In this document: piece after piece, positions 1 through 9,656 of the stretch
Layout of the letters: every line of letters begins with the position of its first letter
How positions within the stretch are numbered: position 1 is the stretch's first letter
Source: Burkholderiaceae bacterium
GTDB lineage: Bacteria > Pseudomonadota > Gammaproteobacteria > Burkholderiales > Burkholderiaceae
DNA length: 64,000 nucleotides
Assembly (NCBI GenBank): GCA_947452535.1
Contig: CANGCM010000001.1
Location: 62,001 to 126,000 of the forward strand
Direction of reading: 5' to 3'
Program-made: the position numbers and the translations under genes
Notes under the pieces: model-generated
The model's database searches: none
Told to the model about the DNA's origin: nothing
What the model saw: only the letters and a program-made list of their open reading frames with translations

Positions 1-506
1 GCATCGATACCTGGGAATGCGCCTGGAGTGTCAACAAAAGTAAAGACCGGTAATTTAAATTTCTCTGCTAAACGCATTAGACGCATAGCCTTGCGGTATC
101 CCTCTGGACGACTCATGCCGAAGTTTCTTAAGGCACGCTCTTTTGTATCTCGACCTTTTTGATGGCCAATAACCATACAAGGTTGATTATCAAAACGTGC
201 TAAACCTGCAATGATAGATTGATCATCAGCAAAATTACGATCGCCATGGAGCTCATGAAAGTCGGTAAATAAGGCGCTCACGTAATCTAATGTATAGGGA
301 CGTTGAGGATGACGCGCCACTTGCGAAACCTGCCAAGGACTTAGATTGGCATAAACGTCCTTGGTCAGCTGCTGACTTTTTTCAGTCAGCGTTTTGATCT
401 CATCGGAGATATCTACCGATGATTCATCTTGTACAAATTGCAGCTCCTCAATCTTTGACTCTAGTTCAGCGATTGACTGCTCAAAATCCAGGAAAGTCGT
501 TTTCAT
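1..506 (-). CDS. accA: Acetyl-CoA carboxylase carboxyltransferase alpha subunit, 3' end cut by the window
   Basis: This is the N-terminal part (about 168 codons) of the alpha subunit of the carboxyltransferase that moves the carboxyl group from biotin to acetyl-CoA to make malonyl-CoA, the first step of fatty acid synthesis in the cytoplasm. The ATG is at 506. Family stretches readable in the translation are [27 protein letters not shown] and [10 protein letters not shown] near the cut end; the last belongs to the acyl-CoA binding core. The start lies 9 nt after the stop of the alkA-like gene, and cysS precedes that, so the three genes are probably co-transcribed. The C-terminal half lies outside the window. 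Confidence 0.95.
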   Translation of the reverse strand, partial: MKTTFLDFEQSIAELESKIEELQFVQDESSVDISDEIKTLTEKSQQLTKDVYANLSPWQVSQVARHPQRPYTLDYVSALFTDFHELHGDRNFADDQSIIAGLARFDNQPCMVIGHQKGRDTKERALRNFGMSRPEGYRKAMRLMRLAEKFKLPVFTFVDTPGAFPGID

Positions 507-515
507 AGCCTGATT

Positions 516-1172
516 TTAATATTCAACGGGGACGGGGTCGATACTTCTCCACATATACCAGGTTGCCACCGTCCGCCAAGGGGCCCAATTAGCGGCTACC
601 TCACGGGCTTCATGCCTACTGACTGGCTCTCCGCTGAAGTAATTGAGAGAAATAGCCTTAATCAGGCCCACATCATCCAATGGGAGAATATCGGGCCTCA
701 CCATATTGAATATCAGGAACATTTCTGCAGTCCACCTTCCAATCCCTCTAATTGCACACAATTCCTTGATGATGGCCTCATCTTCCATACCTTTCCATTG
801 ATTGGCATGCAAACGACCTGAGTCAAAATGCTCAGCTAGATCTCGAATATATTCCACCTTACGACTCGATAAGCCGGCTGCTCGCAATTCTTCTGCTGTT
901 AATGCAAGAATATTTTTAGGGCTGACCTTCTTTTTGAGAGCCAGAAGCACTTTATTCCAAACCGACTGCGCGGCAGCAACAGAGATTTGTTGCCCAACGA
1001 TCGATCTTGCCAAGGTTGTAAATGCATCACCTCGCGTCATTAAGAAACCAGATCCAAATTTCGGAATGATTTTCTTCAGAATGCGGTCCTGTTTCATGAG
1101 CTCAGTACAAGCTCTGCCCCAATACTCTGGGGCCACTTCTTCAAGAATCGATTGCTCTGTTGCTTTACTCAA
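516..1172 (-). CDS. DNA-3-methyladenine glycosylase II, AlkA family
   Basis: A 218-aa HhH-GPD superfamily base-excision glycosylase expected to remove alkylated purines from DNA. The helix-hairpin-helix is visible at about residues 139-148 (CAIRGIGRWT), followed by the GPD-type segment LPLDDVGL near 164-170, whose aspartate (166 or 167) is the expected catalytic residue. SIVGQQIS near 57-64 is also typical of the family. The length fits the short bacterial AlkA form without the extra N-terminal domain of E. coli AlkA. No iron-sulfur cysteine cluster follows the HhH domain, which separates it from endonuclease III and MutY. It sits between cysS and accA on the same strand. Confidence 0.88.
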   Translation of the reverse strand: MSKATEQSILEEVAPEYWGRACTELMKQDRILKKIIPKFGSGFLMTRGDAFTTLARSIVGQQISVAAAQSVWNKVLLALKKKVSPKNILALTAEELRAAGLSSRKVEYIRDLAEHFDSGRLHANQWKGMEDEAIIKELCAIRGIGRWTAEMFLIFNMVRPDILPLDDVGLIKAISLNYFSGEPVSRHEAREVAANWAPWRTVATWYMWRSIDPVPVEY

Positions 1173-1232
1173 AATACATTCTCAATCACTTTATCTTCTT
1201 TATCAATTAGTTTCTAGACTGCACCAATCGAT

Positions 1233-2654
1233 CTAAGTTCTGCGCCATTCCGTAATACCACCTGGCTTATCTTCCAATACTACGCCCTGCTCCAACAATG
1301 CCTTGCGAATTAAGTCCGCTTTAGTAAAGTCTTTTGCCTGCTTAGCCGCCACACGCGCCCTAATCTGCTCCTCAATTTGCTCTGCAGACATACCCACCTC
1401 ACTACTCCGAGAGCCTGCCTGTAAAAATAAGGTTGGGTCACGCTGTAAAAAGTTTAAGGCTCCAGCAAGCTCTTTTAAGGTGGCTGCCAATTGCACCTGT
1501 TTCTCACCCTGCGCACGATTGACTTCGCTTGCTAATTCGAACAATACTGCAATCGCCTCAGGGGTATTGAAGTCATCATTCATGGCATCAGTAAAGCGAT
1601 TGACCCATTCAGAGTCTGGACCAACAGATCCATTACCCAAAGGTATATGAGCTAGAGCAGTGTAGAGGCGAACCAATCCAGAGCGGGCTTCCTCAAGCTG
1701 TGCATCACTATAGTTAATCGGACTGCGATAGTGGGCGCGCAACATAAAGAAGCGCAGTACCTCGGGATCAAAATTCTTTAAAACATCACGGATTAAGAAA
1801 AAATTGCCAAGTGACTTGGACATCTTTTCTTCATTCACCCGAATATGGCCGTTATGCATCCAGTAATTTACAAAAGGCTGATCAATCGCTTTGCGCTCTT
1901 TGCCGTATAAGGCCCCCTCACTTTGAGCAATCTCATTCTCATGATGAGGGAACTGCAAATCAGCGCCACCGCCATGAATATCAAAATGATTGCCCAATAA
2001 GTCGCAAGACATTGCCGAGCATTCAATATGCCATCCCGGACGACCTTCGCCCCAAGGAGACTTCCAACGCGTATCTGCTGGCTCTTCTGCTTTGGCACTT
2101 TTCCATAAGACAAAATCTAAAGGATCACGCTTTCCACCGCCAATAGACACACGCTCACCAGCATTTAACTCGTCCAGTGATTTTCCAGAAAGATGGCCGT
2201 ATCCTGGAAACAGGCGCACGGCAAAGTTCACATCGCCATCATCGCCTTGATAGGCTAATTCTTTTTCAATTAAGCGACTAATCATGCCTTGCATTTGCGC
2301 AATGTAATCAGTTGCACGAGGCTCGTGATCAGGATGTATTAATCCCAACTCATCTGAGTCAGCATGCATGGCATTAATGAAACGCTGCGTCAAAGTAGCT
2401 ATGGGCTCGCCATTCTCAATAGCCCGCTGAATGATCTTGTCATCTATATCGGTGATATTGCGGACATAAACTACCTCATAAGCACTGGCCCTCAACCAGC
2501 GAACCACCATATCAAAGACAATCATGACTCGGGCATGGCCTATGTGGCAGAAGTCATAAACGGTCATACCGCAGACATAAATCTTCGCCTTACCCGGCTC
2601 GATAGGTTTAAATGCCTGCTTGGAACGACTCAGAGTGTTATAGATTTGCAGCAT
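1233..2654 (-). CDS. cysS: Cysteinyl-tRNA synthetase
   Basis: Class I aminoacyl-tRNA synthetase that charges tRNA-Cys. The HIGH motif is in CHIGHAR and KMSKS in [11 protein letters not shown]. The segment [12 protein letters not shown] is the zinc/active-site region, and the C-terminal helical domain ends in the usual DxPGGTEW-like tail ([13 protein letters not shown]). I chose the ATG at 2654 (MLQIYNTL...), giving 473 aa and aligning with the normal family N-terminus; an in-frame TTG at 2675 would add seven residues. It is transcribed divergently from the TPR lipoprotein gene and probably heads a cysS-alkA-accA unit. Confidence 0.96.
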   Translation of the reverse strand: MLQIYNTLSRSKQAFKPIEPGKAKIYVCGMTVYDFCHIGHARVMIVFDMVVRWLRASAYEVVYVRNITDIDDKIIQRAIENGEPIATLTQRFINAMHADSDELGLIHPDHEPRATDYIAQMQGMISRLIEKELAYQGDDGDVNFAVRLFPGYGHLSGKSLDELNAGERVSIGGGKRDPLDFVLWKSAKAEEPADTRWKSPWGEGRPGWHIECSAMSCDLLGNHFDIHGGGADLQFPHHENEIAQSEGALYGKERKAIDQPFVNYWMHNGHIRVNEEKMSKSLGNFFLIRDVLKNFDPEVLRFFMLRAHYRSPINYSDAQLEEARSGLVRLYTALAHIPLGNGSVGPDSEWVNRFTDAMNDDFNTPEAIAVLFELASEVNRAQGEKQVQLAATLKELAGALNFLQRDPTLFLQAGSRSSEVGMSAEQIEEQIRARVAAKQAKDFTKADLIRKALLEQGVVLEDKPGGITEWRRT

Positions 2655-2714
2655 AGGGGCTATAAAGGGGGGCAAGTAGCGCCAATTTGTTAGACTGAGC
2701 GCTGAGTATATCGA

Positions 2715-3566
2715 ATGAGCCAGTTTTTCACCCCACCCCCTATGCCTGCTAACTCTTTTTTTCTTCGTCCAGCCCTATTGGGTGGTTTGAGCGCCATTTT
2801 TTCAATTTTTCTCCTAGGTGGATGCAGTACCCCAGGACAACAGCTTGCTGAAGCTGAAATTAAAGCCGTCAATGCCGCCACTTCGGGCGCCTCAAAAAAC
2901 CCACAAACACCTTATTTAGGGTCTTTCGGTCCAAATGACCCACCAAGACTTACGGGAAATGATGCGGGAAATGGCCAATTTAATGCTGAGCTAGCCGACT
3001 CTATAGCCGTTCCTTTTTTATCATTTTTGATCATTGAGCCAGACCCTGTGACAAAAAACGGGATTCCGTCTGATATTGAGAAGTTGGTAAAAGCCAAGAA
3101 ATATCCTGATGCGATCGACCTCATTCATGAGCGTCTGAAGAAAACGCCTGGTAACGTGCAATTGCGTTACGTAAAAGCCCGTGTGCAGATTGAAATGCGT
3201 CAGTGGGAGGCCGCCAAAAAGACTTTAATTGAAATTACCCAGCAATTTCCAGAGTTGCCAGAGCCTTATAACAACTTAGCGGCCCTTGCAGCAAACCAAG
3301 AAAAGTGGATTGAGGCAAGAGACTATTTAGAGCTCGCTCTGAAGTTACGCCCTACCTATGCAGTAGCTTCAGCTAATTTAGGTGAAGTCTATATTCGCTT
3401 GGGCGCTCAAGCCTATGACAATGCAGCTAAAGATGCCGCGCTTAATCAACGCCAGTATGCGACTCGCGCCAAAGCTTTAATAGAAATACTGAAACCCCCT
3501 AAAAAATTAGTCTCGCCGGCAACACAAGTCGTACCCATGCCACCAACACCGACTAACGCAAAATAA
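2715..3566 (+). CDS. TPR-repeat lipoprotein
   Basis: A 283-aa exported protein. The N-terminus has a hydrophobic stretch ending in the lipobox LLGGC with the acylated cysteine at residue 37 (28 if the ATG at 2742 is used), so it is expected to be a lipid-anchored periplasmic protein. Residues about 110-240 hold tetratricopeptide-like helical pairs (for example [27 protein letters not shown] and [16 protein letters not shown]), which normally mediate protein-protein contacts. The C-terminus is Pro/Thr-rich. It precedes ppiB by 46 nt on the same strand and may be co-transcribed with ppiB and lpxH. The precise role is unknown; an envelope-assembly or peptidoglycan-related scaffold is a guess. 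Confidence 0.75.
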   Translation: MSQFFTPPPMPANSFFLRPALLGGLSAIFSIFLLGGCSTPGQQLAEAEIKAVNAATSGASKNPQTPYLGSFGPNDPPRLTGNDAGNGQFNAELADSIAVPFLSFLIIEPDPVTKNGIPSDIEKLVKAKKYPDAIDLIHERLKKTPGNVQLRYVKARVQIEMRQWEAAKKTLIEITQQFPELPEPYNNLAALAANQEKWIEARDYLELALKLRPTYAVASANLGEVYIRLGAQAYDNAAKDAALNQRQYATRAKALIEILKPPKKLVSPATQVVPMPPTPTNAK

Positions 3567-3612
3567 TTTTTTACCCCTTTTATCTACTAACTCATCAGAA
3601 AGTTAATTCATC

Positions 3613-4116
3613 ATGGCTCAAGTTCTCCTCAAAACCAATAAGGGCGACATCACCCTCACACTCGATAATGCTAAGGCACCTAAGACTGTTGCTAATTTTT
3701 TACAATACGTTAAGAGTGGCCACTACGATGGCACCATTTTTCATCGCGTCATTGATAACTTCATGATTCAAGGCGGTGGAATGACTGCCGGTCTGAAAGA
3801 AAAATCTTCTGGCGCTCAAATTGAGAATGAAGCAAATAATGGTCTTAAAAATGAACGCGGCACAGTGGCCATGGCTCGCACCAGTGATCCACACTCTGCA
3901 ACAGCGCAATTTTTCATTAACGTGAATGACAATGATTTCTTAAACCATACAGCACCCAATGCTCAGGGCTGGGGCTACGCTGTTTTCGGGAAAGTCACCG
4001 ATGGCCTAGATGTGGTTGACATCATTCGCAAAGTCAAAACAGGCAATGCTGGCTTTCATCAAGATGTGCCTGCTGAAGATGTCGTCATTGAAAAGGCAAC
4101 CGTCCTCGAGGAATGA
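3613..4116 (+). CDS. ppiB: Cyclophilin-type peptidyl-prolyl cis-trans isomerase
   Basis: A 167-aa single-domain cyclophilin without a signal peptide, so a cytoplasmic PpiB-type foldase that accelerates proline isomerisation. The family signature [13 protein letters not shown] is at about residues 43-55, and the active-site region [16 protein letters not shown] follows at about 97-112. Its length matches E. coli PpiB (164 aa). The stop overlaps the start of lpxH by 4 nt (ATGA), so translation of the two is likely coupled. This is a common neighbourhood in betaproteobacteria. Confidence 0.95.
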   Translation: MAQVLLKTNKGDITLTLDNAKAPKTVANFLQYVKSGHYDGTIFHRVIDNFMIQGGGMTAGLKEKSSGAQIENEANNGLKNERGTVAMARTSDPHSATAQFFINVNDNDFLNHTAPNAQGWGYAVFGKVTDGLDVVDIIRKVKTGNAGFHQDVPAEDVVIEKATVLEE

Positions 4117-4901
4117 TTCCGCAATACGCGAGCGCCCTGCTCATTTCTGATTTACATCTGACGCCGTCAATGCCGTTGACGGCGCAAAGATTCTTTGATT
4201 TTTGTGAAAAAGATGCTCCTAAGGTCGAGGCTGTATTTATTCTTGGAGATCTTTTTGAGTATTGGGTAGGCGATGATGCGGCACTACACTCCCCATTCCA
4301 GCAAGAGGTAAAGGGAGCCTTAGCGACCCTCTCCACCAAAGTAAAAACCTATTATTTACATGGCAATCGCGACTTTTTAATCGGGCCCCGTTTCTTAAGC
4401 AAAACTGGTATGACCGTCATGACTGATCCTAGCAAGATTGCGATTGCAGGCAATGAATACGTTCTATGCCATGGGGACTCACTCTGTACAGCTGATGTTG
4501 GTTATCAAATATTTCGAAGTTGGGTTCGCAAACCTTGGGTTCAAAAATTATTTCTAAAATTGCCGCTGCACTGGCGTCGCTCGATTGCAAATCATCTGCG
4601 CACTAATAGTGGCATCCAGTACCAACGCGCAATTAAATCGACTGTCGAAGGGGCGCAGGCTAAAACAGATGTCACTTTGGCAGCATGTGCCGCGGTGTTG
4701 AGAAACCAAGCTGGCAATCAACTCATTCATGGGCATACGCACCTGCCCGCCCATCATCATGAGAGCCTTCAGGATCAGGTATGGCAACGCTGGGTTTTAT
4801 CAGACTGGGATTTGGATCACCCTCAAGGCGTAAAGCCCCGGGCAAGCGCGCTGCTGATTGATCAACGCGGCGTCAGTTATACCGATTTGATCAAAGCTTA
4901 A
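4113..4901 (+). CDS. lpxH: UDP-2,3-diacylglucosamine diphosphatase LpxH
   Basis: A 262-aa calcineurin-like metallophosphoesterase that hydrolyses UDP-2,3-diacylglucosamine to lipid X and UMP, the fourth step of lipid A synthesis, at the inner face of the cytoplasmic membrane. The metal-binding blocks appear in order: SDLHL (11-15), [11 protein letters not shown] (about 46-56), GNRDF (about 84-88), CHGD (about 118-121) and HGHTHLP (about 206-212). The start codon overlaps the end of ppiB. Length and motif spacing match LpxH rather than LpxG or LpxI. Confidence 0.95.
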   Translation: MIPQYASALLISDLHLTPSMPLTAQRFFDFCEKDAPKVEAVFILGDLFEYWVGDDAALHSPFQQEVKGALATLSTKVKTYYLHGNRDFLIGPRFLSKTGMTVMTDPSKIAIAGNEYVLCHGDSLCTADVGYQIFRSWVRKPWVQKLFLKLPLHWRRSIANHLRTNSGIQYQRAIKSTVEGAQAKTDVTLAACAAVLRNQAGNQLIHGHTHLPAHHHESLQDQVWQRWVLSDWDLDHPQGVKPRASALLIDQRGVSYTDLIKA

Positions 4902-4951
4902 TATGGCCACTGATTACGTTTGACCTATTGCGTTTTAGTATTGCCTGTAAA

Positions 4952-5740
4952 TCAGCAGTTGGAATACTTGGATAAGCACTGCACCATCTGAGCAAAGATG
5001 CGTGGATTCGCGCACATGACTTCGCCGCTTTGTAAGAATCCTTCTTCACCGCGGTAATTTCCGATTAAGCCACCGGACTCAGTAATCAGTAAAGCACCTG
5101 CAGCCATATCCCATGGCTTGAGATCACTCTCAAAGAATCCATCGTAGCGACCAGCTGCAACGTAAGCCAAATCTAAGGAGGCAGCTCCAGGGCGACGTAA
5201 GCCAGCACATTGACGCGACATATCTGCAAAGATTTTTAGATATTTATCTAAATCCTGATCTTCGCGGTAAGGAAAGCCTGTGCCTAGAAGGCAATTTGCC
5301 AGGCGATCTTGAGTTGCAACACGCAAACGCCGGCGGTCTAAATACGCACCAGCACCACGTGTAGCAGTAAAAAGTTCATCGCGCGTTGGGTCATACACCA
5401 CTGCTTGCTGAGTAACGCCATTGACAGCCAATGCAATAGAAACTGCGTATTGCGGAAAGCCATGAATGAAATTCGTAGTGCCATCCAGGGGATCAATGAT
5501 CCAGACATTTTCTGCATCAATATTTTGAGCGCCAGTTTCTTCGGCCAAAAACCCGTGAGATGGGTAGGCCTCGCTAAGGGTTTCAATAATGGCGGTTTCG
5601 GCTTGTCTGTCCACCTCGGTTACAAAATCATTATGTTGTTTACGGTCGACCTGAAGACGCTCTAAATTGAGAGAGGCTCGATTAATCACGGTTCCGGCAC
5701 GACGAGCAGCCTTGACGGCCACATTTAACATGGGATGCAT
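4952..5740 (-). CDS. suhB: Inositol-1-monophosphatase / SuhB family phosphatase
   Basis: A Mg-dependent sugar phosphatase of the inositol monophosphatase family; in E. coli SuhB also takes part in rRNA antitermination. The metal-site motifs are readable: EVDRQAE followed by [24 protein letters not shown] and the C-terminal [17 protein letters not shown]. An ORF open back to 5884 would add 48 residues lacking family similarity, so I chose the ATG at 5740 ([16 protein letters not shown]), which gives 262 aa and matches the usual N-terminus. The gene diverges from trmJ. Confidence 0.93.
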   Translation of the reverse strand: MHPMLNVAVKAARRAGTVINRASLNLERLQVDRKQHNDFVTEVDRQAETAIIETLSEAYPSHGFLAEETGAQNIDAENVWIIDPLDGTTNFIHGFPQYAVSIALAVNGVTQQAVVYDPTRDELFTATRGAGAYLDRRRLRVATQDRLANCLLGTGFPYREDQDLDKYLKIFADMSRQCAGLRRPGAASLDLAYVAAGRYDGFFESDLKPWDMAAGALLITESGGLIGNYRGEEGFLQSGEVMCANPRIFAQMVQCLSKYSNC

Positions 5741-5869
5741 AGTGTTGATGGACAAATTAAATAAGAACAAGCTCAGCAAATTGCAAACTGCATGACAATA
5801 AGGAGCTAACATGATGATTCTAAACGATTGCCCCGTAAACACCCAAGACAATAGAGATTCCCTATCTTG

Positions 5870-6628
5870 ATGAATACCGCTCAAGCACAGTTATTGCGCT
5901 GGGTTTTAGTCGAAACTAGCCACCCTGGAAATGTGGGCTCGGCAGCGCGTGCACTGAAAACAATGGGTTTTGAGGATTTGAGGCTGATAAATCCTAAGCA
6001 CCCCGGGGTTGCTAAGATGCCCGAGGCTCTAGCCCTAGCGAGTGGTGCAGTCGATATTTTGGAATCCAGCCATGAATCTCCATCCCTTGAGTCTGCTGTT
6101 GAAGGCTGTGCGCTTGTTTTAGGCCTCACTAGCCGCGACCGCGAATTTGGGCCGCCAGCATTAAATTGGGAAGATGCTCGCCCGCTCGTTCAGGCAGCCA
6201 TTGGAGGCAAGCAGCAAGTTGCACTGCTATTTGGCCCAGAACGAACTGGCCTAGATAACCACCATCTCTCACTTTGCACGCATCGGGTATGGCTAGATGC
6301 TAATCCGCTCTACCCCTCTCTAAACCTTGCCCAAGCCATCATGGTGTGCGCATTTACCCTCAGAGAAGCTTTGGGCAAGGATTCAGAATCGATGACCTTA
6401 GGTACAGCTCAAGATGCATCTGAGCTACTGGAATATGCTGATCCTGCAGCTGTAGCCGCAATGCTCGATCACTGGCGCGAAGGGCTGGAAGCGATTGGTT
6501 ATCTAGACCCCGCAAACCCAAAGAAGCTCATGCCTCGCTTGCAAGCCCTGTTTGCAAGGACCCGTCTCCATAAAGAAGAAATTGATCTGCTACGCGGAAT
6601 TGCCAAACAGATGCTCTTGAAAAAATAA
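5870..6628 (+). CDS. trmJ: tRNA (cytidine/uridine-2'-O-)-methyltransferase TrmJ
   Basis: A 252-aa SPOUT-class methyltransferase that 2'-O-methylates position 32 in the anticodon loop of several tRNAs using S-adenosylmethionine. N-terminal [23 protein letters not shown] is the SPOUT signature region; [10 protein letters not shown] (about 120-129) and the block around [11 protein letters not shown] (about 148-158) form the knotted cofactor site. I chose the ATG at 5870; a TTG one codon earlier is in frame. It diverges from suhB with about 130 bp between the starts and is followed 29 nt later by cysE. Confidence 0.93.
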   Translation: MNTAQAQLLRWVLVETSHPGNVGSAARALKTMGFEDLRLINPKHPGVAKMPEALALASGAVDILESSHESPSLESAVEGCALVLGLTSRDREFGPPALNWEDARPLVQAAIGGKQQVALLFGPERTGLDNHHLSLCTHRVWLDANPLYPSLNLAQAIMVCAFTLREALGKDSESMTLGTAQDASELLEYADPAAVAAMLDHWREGLEAIGYLDPANPKKLMPRLQALFARTRLHKEEIDLLRGIAKQMLLKK

Positions 6629-6657
6629 GTCTAGCCTTTACCCGTTAAAATCAACAT

Positions 6658-7425
6658 ATGTTTAATTCTCTTTTCGACCAAGTCGACTCCATCATTGTTC
6701 GTGATCCAGCTGCCAGAAATCGCCTGGAGGTGATTACCTGCTACCCAGGTTTGCATGCCGTGTGGATGCATCGAGCATCTCATGGCCTATGGACATTAGG
6801 CTTTAAGTGGATTGCCAGACTGCTGTCAATGGTGTCCCGCTGGATTACCGGCATTGAAATCCATCCCGGAGCCAAAATTGGGCGGCGCGTATTTTTAGAT
6901 CACGGCCTTGGCATCGTCATTGGAGAAACTACAGAAATTGGTGATGACTGCACTATTTACCAAGGCGTTACCTTGGGCGGTACTTCTTTATATAAAGGTG
7001 TAAAGCGTCATCCCACTCTAGGTAAAGGCGTAGTGATTAGCGCTGGTGCTAAAGTTCTTGGTGGCTTTACGGTAGGTGATGGTGCGCGTGTCGGGTCAAA
7101 CGCAGTAGTGTTGAAAGAAATTCCAGCTGGGGCCACTGCAGTAGGGATACCTGCACGTATCTTGCACCCTGATTTACCTCAGGCGAGCACGCCAGATAGC
7201 AAAGCAAAAGAGTATTTCTCTGCTTATGGCGTTACGCCTAATGTAGATGATCCAGTCTCGATGGCTTTGAAGGGCTTGATTGATGCCACTCTAGAGCAAG
7301 AGTCCAAAATTGCCGCACTGGAGAAAGCACTGGCAAAACTTGGTAATGTGCCGGCATCGAACACTAATGAGTCCAGCGATACAAAACGTGATCTTGGCGC
7401 TTTAAAAGAATGGCTTAAAGAGTAA
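6658..7425 (+). CDS. cysE: Serine O-acetyltransferase
   Basis: A 255-aa enzyme that acetylates L-serine with acetyl-CoA to give O-acetylserine, the precursor of cysteine. The N-terminal helical part is followed by left-handed beta-helix hexapeptide repeats from about residue 60 ([24 protein letters not shown], with the catalytic region DHG and GETTEIG) to about 165. The tail of about 85 residues after the repeats is longer than in E. coli but common in betaproteobacteria. It follows trmJ on the same strand and converges with the FKBP gene, their stops one nucleotide apart. Confidence 0.95.
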   Translation: MFNSLFDQVDSIIVRDPAARNRLEVITCYPGLHAVWMHRASHGLWTLGFKWIARLLSMVSRWITGIEIHPGAKIGRRVFLDHGLGIVIGETTEIGDDCTIYQGVTLGGTSLYKGVKRHPTLGKGVVISAGAKVLGGFTVGDGARVGSNAVVLKEIPAGATAVGIPARILHPDLPQASTPDSKAKEYFSAYGVTPNVDDPVSMALKGLIDATLEQESKIAALEKALAKLGNVPASNTNESSDTKRDLGALKEWLKE

Positions 7426-7426
7426 A

Positions 7427-8020
7427 TTAATGTAGGGTTGGTGACGAACCACCCGAGCTTGAAACGCTATCAGTCAGCTCATCATCTGCATCATCCGATT
7501 CATCATCCGGCATTCCAAACGCAAATGTTTCACCACCTTCAGGGTAGCGATTTTCAATCTCTTCTTCGGTAGCAGCTCGAATATCTTCAACCTGAACCCA
7601 AAATCGCAGGGCCATTCCCGCTAGCGGGTGGTTACCATCTAGTACCACTTGACTATCGGCCACATCAGTAACGGTGTAGATCAAGGGCTCTTCATCAACT
7701 TCATCGGAATCACCACCCTCCTCAGCGTCTGGAACCCCCTCGAACTGCATGCCCACTTCCAATGGCTCCGGAAAACGGGTGCGTGGCTCAATCTTTAGTA
7801 GCTCTGGATCGTATTCACCAAAAGCCTCACTAGGCTCAAGCTGAATGCTAGTCTCATAACCCAAGTCTTGGCCGTCTAGTAAGGTTTCAATCTTCGGAAA
7901 AGTACCCTCATATCCACCATGCAGGTATACCATCGGAGAATCAGGTTCCTCGATAATATTATTTTGCGCATCGGTTAATTTGTAGCGTAGTGATACAACA
8001 GTGTTTTTTTCGATCTTCAT
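7427..8020 (-). CDS. SlyD-type FKBP peptidyl-prolyl cis-trans isomerase
   Basis: A 197-aa FKBP-type isomerase of the SlyD subgroup, with the FKBP core split by an insert-in-flap domain. The family N-terminus KNTVVSLRYKLTD and the block MVYLHGGYEGTFPKIETLLDG are clear, followed by QLEPSEAFGEYDPELL. The C-terminus is a low-complexity acidic/serine tail (DDESDDADDELTD...) and not the histidine-rich metal-binding tail of E. coli SlyD, so a nickel-handling role is doubtful. I prefer the ATG at 8020 to the in-frame ATG at 8038 because it matches relatives. It diverges from the oxygenase gene, with 44 nt between starts. Confidence 0.9.
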   Translation of the reverse strand: MKIEKNTVVSLRYKLTDAQNNIIEEPDSPMVYLHGGYEGTFPKIETLLDGQDLGYETSIQLEPSEAFGEYDPELLKIEPRTRFPEPLEVGMQFEGVPDAEEGGDSDEVDEEPLIYTVTDVADSQVVLDGNHPLAGMALRFWVQVEDIRAATEEEIENRYPEGGETFAFGMPDDESDDADDELTDSVSSSGGSSPTLH

Positions 8021-8064
8021 GCGTAATTCATTCAACATTATGTTTTAAACAGCTTCTTACTTAT

Positions 8065-9291
8065 ATGACCTCATTTTACTTGAGCAAGCCCTACGATCCA
8101 CCGCAGGCACCTGAAAACCTTCCTTTAGATCATCCTTGGGCCCTTCTTGGGGGTATCAGCCCCCAAAAGTTCATGAAATCCTACTGGCATAAAAAACCAC
8201 TATTAGTTCGCGGTGCCATCCCTGCCTTTGGGCTTGCGAAAAAAGTAGGCGAGTCCCTTGGTAGCGCAATTTCCGCGGAAGAGCTGTTTAAGATTGCAGG
8301 CAACGACGTCCTTGAATCCAGGTTGATTAGAGCCAAGCCCTGGAGTTTGAAGGATGGGCCTTTTCAGAAAAAAAATATCCCCTCCCTCGACACACCGGAT
8401 TGGACACTCTTGTTGCAAGGCATGGAAGCCGTGCATCCAGCGGCAGCAAAAGTACTCTCTTGGTTTCGCTTTATTCCAGACGCGAGATTAGATGATCTGA
8501 TGATTAGCATTGCCGGTCCTGGTGGTGGCGTTGGACCCCATTTTGACTCCTATGACGTTTTTTTAATTCAAATGTCAGGTCGCAGGCGTTGGCGCATCTC
8601 AAAGCAAAAAGATTTAACTTTAAATAGCAATCTTCCTTTAAAGATTTTGCAACGCTTTCAGATCGAGCAAGAATGGGACTTGGAGCCAGGCGATATGCTG
8701 TATCTTCCTCCACAGATTGCTCATGACGGAATTGCATTGGATCCGGGCTGCCAAACTTGGTCGGTAGGATTTAGGGCGCAAAGCTATAAAGAAATGATTC
8801 AAGAGGGCTTATGGCGCCTCGCTGAATCCCTGGAAAGCATTCCGGGTTTAGAAAAACGCTTTGCAGATCCAAGGCAACTCGCGACCACTTCAGCAGAACA
8901 GCTCCCACATGAGCTGATTGCCCAAGTGGCACAGAAATTAAAAGGTTTAAAGCTAGATCGCTTGGAAACATTCCTTCCTGGAATTGCGTCCTATTTAAGT
9001 GAACCCAAGCCTCAGGCCTACTTTTCTGAATCCCTCAATAAATACTCGCCTGAGGAATTTCAGAGTTTGCTGGCAAAAAAAATGTTGGCGCCACACCCTC
9101 AAACGCGCTTACTTGCACTAGGCAAGACGATTTACTGCAATGGCGAAAATATGACTGAGGGTCAGAACACCCAAACACAAAAGGCTTGGCGCTCGCTTGC
9201 TGCTAAGAAAAAATTCAAGGGTGCGACTGGGAAAATCGATCGACAGAATAGCCTTTTTGAAGCCTTTAAAGCTGGATGGCTGGTTTTTTAA
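8065..9291 (+). CDS. Cupin-4/JmjC-type ribosomal protein arginine hydroxylase (YcfD/RoxA-like)
   Basis: A 408-aa Fe(II)/2-oxoglutarate-dependent oxygenase of the cupin-4 group; the E. coli relative YcfD hydroxylates an arginine of ribosomal protein L16. The facial triad is visible as HFD in GPHFDSYDVF (H and D metal ligands) and the later histidine in PPQIAHDGIAL. LGGISPQKFMKSYWHKKPLLVRGA near the N-terminus is also characteristic. An ORF runs upstream to 7990, but the ATG at 8065 (MTSFYLSKPYDPPQ) fits the family. The C-terminal winged-helix-like part ends in KAGWLVF. It diverges from the FKBP gene. Confidence 0.88.
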   Translation: MTSFYLSKPYDPPQAPENLPLDHPWALLGGISPQKFMKSYWHKKPLLVRGAIPAFGLAKKVGESLGSAISAEELFKIAGNDVLESRLIRAKPWSLKDGPFQKKNIPSLDTPDWTLLLQGMEAVHPAAAKVLSWFRFIPDARLDDLMISIAGPGGGVGPHFDSYDVFLIQMSGRRRWRISKQKDLTLNSNLPLKILQRFQIEQEWDLEPGDMLYLPPQIAHDGIALDPGCQTWSVGFRAQSYKEMIQEGLWRLAESLESIPGLEKRFADPRQLATTSAEQLPHELIAQVAQKLKGLKLDRLETFLPGIASYLSEPKPQAYFSESLNKYSPEEFQSLLAKKMLAPHPQTRLLALGKTIYCNGENMTEGQNTQTQKAWRSLAAKKKFKGATGKIDRQNSLFEAFKAGWLVF

Positions 9292-9316
9292 TGCTTAATT
9301 AAGACATGGCTATAAT
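9287..9316 (+). promoter_or_regulatory. Probable sigma-70 promoter for the small lipoprotein gene
   Basis: A perfect TATAAT hexamer at 9311-9316 lies 91 nt upstream of the small lipoprotein ATG. The -35 region at the expected distance (near 9288) is A/T-rich with no close match to TTGACA, so the assignment rests mainly on the -10 box. The leader of roughly 85 nt ends in a clear Shine-Dalgarno, AAGAGGAAA. Confidence 0.5.
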
Positions 9317-9406
9317 GTCCCATGGAAAGTATTTAAGGGCAAACCCTGTGCATTCCTAGCATCAATAACCGGTTATTAATGATTAATTTTTAAGAGGAAA
9401 TTACAA

Positions 9407-9586
9407 ATGAAGAAGTCACTAGCACTCGTAGCAATGTTGGCAATCGCTTTGGCCGCTTGCGGTAAGAAAGAAGAAGCAAAACCTGTAGAAGCTGCTCCTG
9501 CTGCTCCTGCTGCTGCTCCAGCTGCTGACGCTCCTGCTGCTCCAGCTGCTCCAGCTGCTGCTCCTGCTGCTGACGCTAAGAAGTAA
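9407..9586 (+). CDS. Small Ala/Pro-rich lipoprotein (59 aa)
   Basis: A 59-aa exported protein. MKKSLALVAMLAIALAAC is a textbook lipoprotein signal with the lipobox LAAC, giving a mature lipid-anchored peptide of about 41 residues. The mature part begins GKKEEAKPVEA and continues as repeated APAA units, ending DAKK. The gene has its own TATAAT, a strong Shine-Dalgarno (AAGAGGAAA, ending 5 nt before the ATG) and its own terminator, so it is an independent and probably highly expressed transcript. Related small alanine-rich lipoproteins occur in other Burkholderiales, but I know no function; a structural cell-envelope role is inferred. Confidence 0.85.
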   Translation: MKKSLALVAMLAIALAACGKKEEAKPVEAAPAAPAAAPAADAPAAPAAPAAAPAADAKK

Positions 9587-9603
9587 TCTTCTTCTCGAAG
9601 AAA

Positions 9604-9629
9604 AAAAGCCGCTGAAAAGCGGCTTTTTT
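9604..9629 (+). terminator. Rho-independent terminator after the small lipoprotein gene
   Basis: The inverted repeat AAAAGCCGCT / AGCGGCTTTT with a GAAA tetraloop runs directly into a T tract. It sits 18 nt after the lipoprotein stop. The A-rich upstream arm means it could also terminate minus-strand transcription. Confidence 0.9.
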
Positions 9630-9656
9630 ATTGGCAAAACTGCCAGTTTCAATGAC

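Noticed and set aside
5741-5884. 48-residue extension of SuhB, with a hydrophobic stretch like a signal peptide
   Set aside because: SuhB is cytoplasmic and starts at MHPMLNV; the extension overlaps the divergent trmJ start and has no support.
7990-8064. N-terminal extension of the oxygenase and overlap with the FKBP gene
   Set aside because: The 25 extra codons lack family similarity, while ATG 8065 aligns with relatives.
9485-9580. Repeated GCTGCTCC units
   Set aside because: Explained by the Ala/Pro-rich coding sequence of the 59-aa lipoprotein.
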